Below, piece after piece: positions 1 to 4,791 of a stretch of DNA of 6,539 nt. The notes beneath the pieces are model-generated. The model was not told the DNA's origin. It made no database searches and saw only the letters and a list, made by a program, of their open reading frames with translations. The stretch covers positions 1-6,539 of the forward strand of contig JAIFKN010000126.1 of assembly GCA_020049615.1 (NCBI GenBank). The letters run 5' to 3'. Positions within the stretch are counted from its first letter, which is position 1, and every line of letters starts with the position of its first letter. Both the position numbers and the translations under genes were made by a program. The stretch comes from a bacterium (lineage in GTDB: Bacteria; Planctomycetota; UBA11346).

Positions 1-752
1 CCGACCTTGCTGCCGAAGAGGTGCTGCAGGTTCTCCTCGAGCTCCCTGATGTGCGGCGGCTTGGCCGCCGGGCCAGCGGCAGAGGGCTCCGGCGCCTTCA
101 CCAGGCGCTCGACGTCACGCACGCTCAGGCCGTGGGCGATGGCATGGCGGGCGAGGTCGGTCAGCCGGGCGCGGTCGGCGACCGCGAGCAGGGCGCGGGC
201 GTGGCCGGCGCTCAGCTCGCCCGCGGCGACCAAGCGCTGCACCTCCTCGGGCAGGGCGAGCAGGCGCAGGGCGTTGCTGATCGTCGCCCGCTCCTTGTTC
301 AGCCGCGTCGCCAGGGCCTCGTGGGTCAGGCCGTGCTCGTCGATCAGCGCCTGGTAGGCGCGGGCCAGCTCCATGGCGTTGAGGTCGGCGCGCTGGATGT
401 TCTCGATCAGGCGGAGTTCCGCCTGGTGCTGGGGGTCGCTCTCCTCGCGCACGACGACCGGCACCTTGGCCAGGCCCGCCAGCTTGGCGGCGCGCCAACG
501 GCGCTCACCCGAGAGGATCTCGAAGCCGACCTCGCGGCGCAGCACCACGATCGGCTGCAGCAAGCCGTGCTGCCTGATGCTGTCTGCCAGCTCACGCAGG
601 GCGGCCTCGTCGAAGTCGGTGCGCGGGTTGGCCTTGGGCGGGGTGATCAGGCCGAGCTCGACCTCGAGGTAGCCCTTGCCCCCCTCGCGACGCGGGGTGC
701 GGGCGAAGACGTCCTGCAGGCTGCGGCCGAGGGTGTTGTCGGCGAGGCTCAT
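1..752 (-). CDS. parB: Chromosome-partitioning protein ParB (C-terminus cut by window edge)
   Basis: ParB is the CTP-dependent clamp that loads at parS, spreads along DNA and works with ParA to segregate the origin region. The 250 visible residues show the family order. An N-terminal ParB/Srx-type fold carries LADSIRQHGLLQPIVV at about 55-70. The nucleotide-binding box GERRWRA is at 82-88, and ENIQRADLNAME at 117-128, where most relatives have N-P in place of N-A. A helix-turn-helix parS-reading region follows (about 142-168, LTHEALATRLNKERATISN). After an A/P-rich linker (about 220-233) the dimerisation domain is just beginning at the edge. The start ATG overlaps the parA stop as ATGA, and GGAG lies 5 nt upstream, so translation is probably coupled to parA. 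Cognate parS sites lie 0.8-0.9 kb upstream. Function is very secure; only the C-terminus is unseen. Confidence 0.96.
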   Translation of the reverse strand, partial: MSLADNTLGRSLQDVFARTPRREGGKGYLEVELGLITPPKANPRTDFDEAALRELADSIRQHGLLQPIVVLRREVGFEILSGERRWRAAKLAGLAKVPVVVREESDPQHQAELRLIENIQRADLNAMELARAYQALIDEHGLTHEALATRLNKERATISNALRLLALPEEVQRLVAAGELSAGHARALLAVADRARLTDLARHAIAHGLSVRDVERLVKAPEPSAAGPAAKPPHIRELEENLQHLFGSKV

Positions 753-1552
753 CGGGGCTCCGGACTGGCTGCTGGCCGCTGGCTGCTGGCCGCTGGCCGC
801 TGGCCGCTGAGACCCAGGCGCTGCAGCAGCTCCTTGGTCGCTGCCAGGTAGGCCAGGGCTGCGGGCGACAGCGGGTCGTGATCGACCAGGGCGCGGGCGT
901 GGCTGGGGGCGGCAGCGGCGCTCTCGTCGCGAGGGATGGCCGCTGCAAAGACACTGTCGCCGAAGTGCCGCCGGACCTCGCTCGCAACCCCATGCGATAA
1001 CGGTGATCCTGGCGTCGCCATGGTCAGCAGGATGCCGCACAGGGTGAGCTGCAGTTCGTGGTCCTGGCGCAGACCGTCGACGTGGGCGAGCAGCTGGCTG
1101 AGACCTTCGAGGGCGAAGTATTCGCTCTGCAATGGCACCAGCAGATGGGTCGCAGCCAGCAAGGCATTGGTGGGCAGGCAGGTCAGGTTGGGCGGGCAGT
1201 CGACAATGATGAGGTCGAAATGGACCCGATGTGACTTCAGCCGATCGCGCAGCGCCAACGAGCCGCCCACCTCACCAGCCAGCCGTCGTTCCTGGTCTGC
1301 GAGATCCGCACCGGATGGGACCAAACTGACCCCTTCGGCAGAGGTGCCGACAGCCTCTGCGCCACTGTAAATCGAGTGCTCAAAGGGCGTTTTGTTGAGG
1401 GCGCTACTCGCATTGGCCTGCGGGTCGTTGTCGACCACCAAGACTTTCTTGCCTGCCAGTCCCGCATACGCAGCCAAATTCACGACGGTCGTGGTCTTGC
1501 CAACGCCACCCTTCTGGTTCGAAACGACAACAACGGGAGCGAGTTGTTCCAC
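749..1552 (-). CDS. parA: Chromosome-partitioning ATPase ParA (Soj family), GTG start inside parS
   Basis: ParA is a deviant-Walker ATPase that binds nucleoid DNA as an ATP dimer and pulls ParB-parS complexes. From the GTG start (267 aa) the deviant Walker A KGGVGKTTT is at 14-22, the A' motif VVDNDPQANAS at 39-49, Walker B DLIIVDCPP at 113-121, and the family segment SEYFALEGLSQLL at about 143-155. An ATG at 1639 would add 29 residues without family resemblance, encoded across a hairpin and parS, so GTG 1552, ten residues before the P-loop lysine cluster, is preferred. No Shine-Dalgarno is seen before it, so a short or leaderless mRNA is possible. Two oddities: the segment IPRDESAAAAPSHARA replaces the usual R-x-x-R-L-x-E-A-P-S-H-G type sequence, and residues about 249-263 (SGQRPAASSQRPAAS) are encoded by a 7-bp repeat array. 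The gene overlaps parB by 4 bp. Confidence 0.94.
   Translation of the reverse strand: MEQLAPVVVVSNQKGGVGKTTTVVNLAAYAGLAGKKVLVVDNDPQANASSALNKTPFEHSIYSGAEAVGTSAEGVSLVPSGADLADQERRLAGEVGGSLALRDRLKSHRVHFDLIIVDCPPNLTCLPTNALLAATHLLVPLQSEYFALEGLSQLLAHVDGLRQDHELQLTLCGILLTMATPGSPLSHGVASEVRRHFGDSVFAAAIPRDESAAAAPSHARALVDHDPLSPAALAYLAATKELLQRLGLSGQRPAASSQRPAASPEPR
765..806 (-). repeat. Heptamer array A, 6 units, inside the 3' end of parA
   Basis: Six tandem 7-bp units (CTGGCTG or CTGGCCG on the plus strand, CRGCCAG on the coding strand), plus a partial seventh at 807-810. The array lies entirely within parA. It encodes the terminal SGQRPAASSQRPAAS-type segment and ends 12 bp before the parB start codon, leaving the parB GGAG ribosome-binding site intact. 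The unit is the same as in arrays B, C and D of this window. The length of 42 bp is a multiple of 21, the period that preserves reading frame. Confidence 0.95.
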
Positions 1553-1560
1553 GTGGAACA
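1545..1560. promoter_or_regulatory. parS: parS centromere site 1 (perfect palindrome)
   Basis: TGTTCCACGTGGAACA is a perfect 16-bp palindrome and matches the widely conserved bacterial parS consensus (TGTTNCACGTGNAACA). It is the loading site for ParB, which is encoded next door. It covers the probable parA start: the GTG at 1552-1550 is part of its central CACGTG. ParB bound here would sit on the parA translation-start region, and possibly on the transcription start, so autorepression of parAB is a reasonable inference. Confidence 0.93.
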
Positions 1561-1562
1561 GC

Positions 1563-1589
1563 GTTATGAGAGGCGGACACGAAAGGCAA
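1563..1589 (-). promoter_or_regulatory. Possible weak parA promoter
   Basis: On the minus strand, TTGCCT (1589-1584) is followed after 15 bp by CATAAC (1568-1563), four of six matches to the sigma-70 -10 hexamer. Transcription would begin inside parS site 1, at or within a few bases of the GTG. This would fit the absence of a visible Shine-Dalgarno and would let ParB block transcription. The spacing is short and the match poor, so this is only a candidate. Confidence 0.22.
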
Positions 1590-1605
1590 GATCGGGAGAT
1601 ACAGA

Positions 1606-1634
1606 CAGAGCACCAGAGATGCTCTGGTGCTCTG
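1606..1634. terminator. Strong hairpin between hom and parA, probable hom terminator
   Basis: CAGAGCACCAGAG (1606-1618) and CTCTGGTGCTCTG (1622-1634) form a perfect 13-bp stem with a 3-nt loop. It lies 33 bp past the hom stop codon and about 50 bp before the parA GTG. Leftward of it, the transcript reads a moderately U-rich stretch (UCUGUAUCU) rather than a clean U-tract, so intrinsic termination of hom is likely but not certain. Because the stem is symmetric it could act in either direction. It sits between the two parS sites. Confidence 0.5.
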
Positions 1635-1651
1635 CGCACGAGCCTGCGGGT

Positions 1652-1667
1652 TGTTCCACGTGGAACC
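1652..1667. promoter_or_regulatory. parS: parS centromere site 2 (15/16 match)
   Basis: TGTTCCACGTGGAACC differs from the perfect parS palindrome of site 1 only at its last base. Its final base is also the last base of the hom stop codon (TAG on the minus strand, 1669-1667). The centre-to-centre distance to site 1 is 107 bp. Two sites this close to parAB would make this gap a strong ParB-loading cluster. Confidence 0.87.
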
Positions 1668-2947
1668 TACAGCCGACGATAGCAGACCGATGTTGCGACC
1701 GTCAGCCCTGTACGATCGATCTCGGCTACAGCCTCCAGGAAGTCACCTCCGCGTGCGGGATGCGTCACCAGTTCGATCGATGCCTGCTTCTGCTCGTCCG
1801 TCTCACCTTGATAGATGGAGCGAATCGAGATATTACGAGCACTGAGGATCTGGGTGATGCCGGCCAGGATGCCCGGCTTGTCGGGTGTGACGAAACGGGC
1901 GTAGCTGGCGGTCCGCTCGTCGGCCTCGGCGAGGAAGTGGGGCGGCTTGGGCTGGTGGACGAAGCCAAATGAGCCAAACGTCTGCTCGGCACGGCCCAGG
2001 GCGACGTCGATGACATCCGATAACACGGCGCTGGCGGTTGGCAGTGCTCCAGCACCCTGACCCGTAAACAATTGTGGTCCCGCAGAAGAACCGATTACGT
2101 AGACGCCGTTGTAGTTCAAATGAACCGCTGCGAGGGGGTGATCGAGCGGCACCAGCGTCGGAGCAACGTGCAGTTCCAGACCCTCGTCACGCTGAGTTGC
2201 CATGGCCAACAGCTTGATCCGGCTCTTCAGCCGGGCGGCAGAGGCCATGTCCTGAGCGGTGACGTTCTGGATGCCCTCGATGCGCAGGGCGGTCAGCGGC
2301 ACGCGGATGCCGAAGGCGATGCGCGAGAGGATGGCCAGCTTGTGGGCGGTGTCGGTGCCGTTGACGTCGAGGGTCGGGTCAGCCTCGGCGTAGCCCAGGC
2401 GCTGGGCCTCGGCCAGGGCCTGGTGGTAGCTCCACTGCTTCTGCTCCATCATGGTGAGGATGAAGTTGGTGGTCCCATTGAGGATGCCGGTGATCGACTC
2501 GATGCGGTTGGCGGCCAGCCCATCACGCAGGGCGCCGATGATCGGGATGCCGCCAGCGACCGCCGCCTCGAAGGCGATGGCCACGCCCTTGGCCTTGGCC
2601 GCGGCGAAGAGTTCGTCGCCATGCGAGGCGATCAGCGCCTTGTTGGAGGTGACGACGTGCTTGCCGGCCGCCAGGCAGGCGAGAGCCAGATCCTTGGCGA
2701 AGGTGGTGCCGCCGACCAGCAGCAGAGCGATGCGGATCTGCGGATCCTCCGTCAGCAGGCCGATGTCGCTGCCGAGCTTGGCGCCGAGCACATCGGTGGT
2801 TTTGTAGGGGGGCAGCGAGATGACCGCGCGCAACTCAAGGTCGACACCGGTTCGGGCCGCGATAGTCGCGCGATCACGCTGCAACACCTCGATGACGCCG
2901 CCTCCGACCACGCCGAATCCGATGATGCCGATGCCGACTGATACCAT
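1667..2947 (-). CDS. hom: Homoserine dehydrogenase with C-terminal ACT domain
   Basis: This cytoplasmic enzyme reduces aspartate-4-semialdehyde to homoserine with NAD(P)H, the branch point to threonine and methionine. It has 426 residues, the usual size of the monofunctional ACT-containing form (no aspartokinase fused). The Rossmann nucleotide-binding segment GIIGFGVVGGGV is at about 8-19, and TSNKALIA around 100-107 holds a conserved lysine. The catalytic domain includes GILNGTTNFILT (154-165) and the family signature A-D-P-T-L-D-V-N-G-T-D-T-A-H-K (189-203), with D194, D199 and K203 conserved. GQGAGALPTASAV follows at 297-309. The ACT domain (about 349-426, starting YARFVTPDKPGILAGI) suggests feedback control by an amino acid, typically threonine. 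The ATG has GGAGG at 2956-2952, 4 nt away. Its divergent neighbour is dnaN, across the putative origin. Confidence 0.96.
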   Translation of the reverse strand: MVSVGIGIIGFGVVGGGVIEVLQRDRATIAARTGVDLELRAVISLPPYKTTDVLGAKLGSDIGLLTEDPQIRIALLLVGGTTFAKDLALACLAAGKHVVTSNKALIASHGDELFAAAKAKGVAIAFEAAVAGGIPIIGALRDGLAANRIESITGILNGTTNFILTMMEQKQWSYHQALAEAQRLGYAEADPTLDVNGTDTAHKLAILSRIAFGIRVPLTALRIEGIQNVTAQDMASAARLKSRIKLLAMATQRDEGLELHVAPTLVPLDHPLAAVHLNYNGVYVIGSSAGPQLFTGQGAGALPTASAVLSDVIDVALGRAEQTFGSFGFVHQPKPPHFLAEADERTASYARFVTPDKPGILAGITQILSARNISIRSIYQGETDEQKQASIELVTHPARGGDFLEAVAEIDRTGLTVATSVCYRRL

Positions 2948-2960
2948 GATGCCTCCGTGC

Positions 2961-2991
2961 GGGGCGGGATACTGGGGGGGAGAGGCGGGGG
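2961..2991 (+). other. G-quadruplex-type G-run cluster upstream of hom
   Basis: Four G-runs (2961-2964, 2966-2968, 2974-2980, 2987-2991) are separated by loops of 1, 5 and 6 nt, which satisfies the usual G3+N1-7 quadruplex pattern. The G-rich strand is the template for hom, so the hom 5' leader RNA would instead be C-rich. It lies between the hom ribosome-binding site and heptamer array B. Structure formation is only a prediction from the pattern. Confidence 0.5.
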
Positions 2992-3027
2992 CTCAATCGT
3001 CAAGATGGACCCGCTGATCGCTATTTG

Positions 3028-3146
3028 CTGGCTGCTGGCTGCTGGCTGCTGGCTGCTGGCTGCTGGCCGCTGGCTGCTGGCCGCTGGCCGCTGGCCGCTG
3101 GCCGCTGGCCGCTGGCCGCTGGCCGCTGGTCGCTGGTCGCTGGTAG
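3028..3146 (-). repeat. Heptamer array B, 17 units, beside the putative origin
   Basis: Seventeen uninterrupted 7-bp units make 119 bp. On the plus strand these are five CTGGCTG, one CTGGCCG, one CTGGCTG, seven CTGGCCG, two CTGGTCG and a last CTGGTAG. Variants are grouped in blocks, as expected from stepwise tandem duplication. This is the longest and cleanest copy in the window. It lies in the hom upstream region, left of the AT-rich segment. It is open in several frames on both strands, but no credible gene runs through it. On the strand leading away from the AT-rich segment it reads CRGCCAG. Confidence 0.97.
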
Positions 3147-3200
3147 ATATGAGGTCGCTCGACACTAGCGAACCAGTTCCTTCTGACCTCGGCCTTTGAC

Positions 3201-3260
3201 GGGGATATTTATCGCTGCTACATCAACTTTACTTTATCCTGAATTTACAACGACATACAT
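3201..3260. other. AT-rich block, candidate DNA-unwinding element
   Basis: By hand count 39 of 60 bases are A or T, with 22 of 30 in 3221-3250, against a window that is otherwise strongly GC-rich. It includes TTATCCTGA (3234-3242), a 7/9 match to the DnaA box. It lies between two heptamer arrays of opposite orientation. Melting at an origin is inferred from composition and context only. Confidence 0.4.
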
Positions 3261-3281
3261 GCTGCCTTTGGGTGCCGAATA

Positions 3282-3327
3282 CCAGCAGCCAGCGACCACC
3301 CAGCCAGCGGCAGCAGCCAGCGACCAG
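3282..3327 (+). repeat. Heptamer array C, degenerate, opposite orientation to B
   Basis: About six to seven units reading CAGCCAG or CGACCAG on the plus strand, with small indels (an 8-bp unit at 3300-3307 and a 6-bp unit at 3308-3313). It is the same family as array B but inverted, so B and C form an imperfect inverted pair around the AT-rich block. The decay of the units suggests it is older, or less often refreshed, than array B. Confidence 0.8.
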
Positions 3328-3397
3328 CATCAATCCGTCCCCCTCACCTAAGCTCCGTCAGACGCCCTTTCCCACCCCGTCCAATCCTGTCAGTCCC

Positions 3398-3406
3398 TGT
3401 GGATAA
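3398..3406 (-). promoter_or_regulatory. DnaA box (perfect TTATCCACA on the minus strand)
   Basis: TGTGGATAA on the plus strand is the exact complement of the consensus DnaA box TTATCCACA. It lies 171 bp upstream of the dnaN start, in the gene-free region. A perfect 9-mer can occur by chance, but in GC-rich DNA next to dnaN it is a meaningful hit for initiator binding or for dnaN regulation. Confidence 0.62.
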
Positions 3407-3521
3407 CCCGCCGCCACCAGCTTCGACACTGTCCGCCCTGGTCGTCATCCCCTACCCTCGCGACACCCATCCACGATCCCTCCGACAGGTCCAGGTTGCG
3501 TCCGGCTAAGGGCTTGTAGGG

Positions 3522-3530
3522 TTTTCCACC
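3522..3530 (+). promoter_or_regulatory. Possible second DnaA box (near match)
   Basis: TTTTCCACC matches the relaxed DnaA consensus TTWTNCACA at eight of nine positions, and the strict TTATCCACA at seven. It is 46 bp upstream of the dnaN ATG, where a bound protein would be close to the dnaN promoter. No convincing -35/-10 pair was found for dnaN. Confidence 0.3.
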
Positions 3531-3576
3531 TGTTCAACAACACGGATGGAGGAAGGGGAGGAGACTCTCTATACAT

Positions 3577-4722
3577 ATGGAAACCCCTACCTTGCAGCTG
3601 CGCGCTGACAGAGAACGCCTCGCGGTTGCCGCAGCCGATGCCGTCGTCCCGACGACCAGCACCAAGCCGATCCAGACCCATCTCCTGCTCGAGGCGAAAG
3701 ACGGTCGTGTCGAGGTCACCGCCTCCGACTCGCAGGTCGGCATGCGCGCGGTGGTTTCAGGCATAGAAGTGCAGCAGGCCGGCTCCGTCGTCGTCCAGTC
3801 GCGCCAGTTGGCGATGATCCTCAAGGAGTCGTCCTCACCTGCTGTCGAAATGCAGGTCATCCCGACTGGCGACTCGGTGCAACTCTCGGTCCGCCTGGCG
3901 GACGGCGATTACACCCTGCCGCTGATCCTCGGCGAGACCCTGCCCCCCGTGTCGTTCTTCCCCGCCGAGGCCAAGTCGCTCGGCCTCGCTGGCAAGCGCT
4001 TCGAGCACATGCTGCGGCAGACCGCCTTCGCCATGGACAAGGACCGCAGCAGCCCGGTGCTGTCCGGTCTCCTGGTGTCGATCAGCAACGGGGAACTGTG
4101 CCTGGCTGCGACCGACGGCAAGGTCCTCGCGGAAGCGGTCGAGAAGGACGAGAGCTTCTCCGCACCCGAGGGCGACACCTTCCAGGCCGTGCTGCCGTTC
4201 GGCACCGTCACCCACCTGGTGCGCATCCTCGGCAGCGGCCAGCCCGACCGCGTGCAACTGGCGTTCAATACCTCGGCCAAGCTGGTCTTCGCCCGCCTGC
4301 GCCTGAGCGGCGACCTCACCGTCGACCTGACCAGCCGCCTGGTCGAGGGCAGCTTCCCCGCCTATCGCATGGCGATCAGCGGCAGCGGCACCAGCGTGGT
4401 CACCTTCGATACGCCCGCTCTGGCCAGCGCCGTGCGCCGCGTCTCGCTGATGATCACCGCCGCCAATCGCGCCGTCGTCCTGCGCCTGGAGAAGGACAAG
4501 GCGATGCTCGAGAACCTGCCCGGTGTCGGCGGCAACGCGCGCATCCCGCTGCCCTGCCAGTACGGCGGGAATCCGGTACGACTCGGCGTCAACGCCGCGT
4601 ACCTCAGCGACGTGCTGCGCATCTACGGCGGCGAGCGTCTCGCCATCGAGCTCGGCCGCGGCCTGATCATGCGCGAACCGGGCGCGACGTACCTGGTGAT
4701 GCCGATCTCACTGCCGAGCTGA
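3577..4722 (+). CDS. dnaN: DNA polymerase III beta subunit (sliding clamp)
   Basis: DnaN forms the ring-shaped dimer that tethers DNA polymerase III and other repair and replication proteins to DNA. The 381 residues match the family length (about 365-385) and the three-domain layout: about 1-127, 135-254 and 255-381. Landmarks are a polar N-terminal helix region ([14 protein letters not shown]), [16 protein letters not shown] at 114-129, [12 protein letters not shown] at 158-169 followed by [10 protein letters not shown] (176-185), EGSFPAYR (257-264), and a C-terminal Y-L-V-M-P-I segment (372-377) that lines the partner-binding cleft. The ending M-P-I-S-L-P-S differs from the common M-P-M-R-L by an Arg-to-Ser change and two extra residues just before heptamer array D. 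The ATG follows a purine-rich GGAGGAG (3557-3563) at a rather long 13-nt spacing; no better in-frame start is visible. The cca reading frame begins 5 bp later. Confidence 0.97.
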   Translation: METPTLQLRADRERLAVAAADAVVPTTSTKPIQTHLLLEAKDGRVEVTASDSQVGMRAVVSGIEVQQAGSVVVQSRQLAMILKESSSPAVEMQVIPTGDSVQLSVRLADGDYTLPLILGETLPPVSFFPAEAKSLGLAGKRFEHMLRQTAFAMDKDRSSPVLSGLLVSISNGELCLAATDGKVLAEAVEKDESFSAPEGDTFQAVLPFGTVTHLVRILGSGQPDRVQLAFNTSAKLVFARLRLSGDLTVDLTSRLVEGSFPAYRMAISGSGTSVVTFDTPALASAVRRVSLMITAANRAVVLRLEKDKAMLENLPGVGGNARIPLPCQYGGNPVRLGVNAAYLSDVLRIYGGERLAIELGRGLIMREPGATYLVMPISLPS

Positions 4723-4791
4723 GGCCAGTGACCAGCGGCCAGCGGGCAGACGCCAGCGACCAGCGGCCAGCGGCCAGCGACCAGCAGCCAG
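4722..4791 (+). repeat. Heptamer array D, about 10 units, at the dnaN-cca junction
   Basis: Ten consecutive 7-bp units of the CRGCCAG family run from the last base of the dnaN stop codon to 4791. They are mostly CGGCCAG, CGACCAG and CAGCCAG, with diverged units TGACCAG, CGGGCAG and ACGCCAG. In the cca frame they read through without a stop as [20 protein letters not shown], so the array forms the first codons of cca if the GTG at 4728 is the start. Confidence 0.9.

Larger units (their letters stand above)
3147..3576. other. oriC: Putative replication origin region (oriC), no gene
   Basis: This gene-free stretch contains an AT-rich block, a perfect DnaA box (3398), a near-match box (3522) and heptamer array C. 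It lies directly upstream of dnaN, next to parAB and parS, and at the point where gene orientation switches from leftward to rightward. In many bacteria these are hallmarks of the origin. Against the call: only one strict DnaA box is visible, dnaA itself is not in the window, and a dnaN upstream region can carry a DnaA box for regulation alone. No RNA gene was recognised here. Confidence 0.5.

Noticed and set aside
21..851. Plus-strand open frame (276 codons) opposite parB
   Set aside because: It is antisense to clear ParB motifs and runs into the heptamer array. High GC makes stop codons rare in this frame.
1553..1639. ATG at 1639 as the start of parA
   Set aside because: The added 29 residues do not look like a ParA N-terminus and would be encoded by the hairpin and parS. 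GTG 1552 gives the usual short lead to the P-loop. It cannot be fully excluded.
2072..2941. Plus-strand open frame (289 codons) opposite hom
   Set aside because: It mirrors the conserved homoserine dehydrogenase gene and shows no recognisable domain of its own.
3028..3146. Array B as a CRISPR array or protein-repeat gene
   Set aside because: The units are 7 bp with no spacers, and no open frame with a plausible start and homology includes it.
2752..3165. Minus-strand frame reading through array B into hom
   Set aside because: Its first half is only the repeat peptide and its second half overlaps hom out of frame. There is no ribosome-binding site and no homology.
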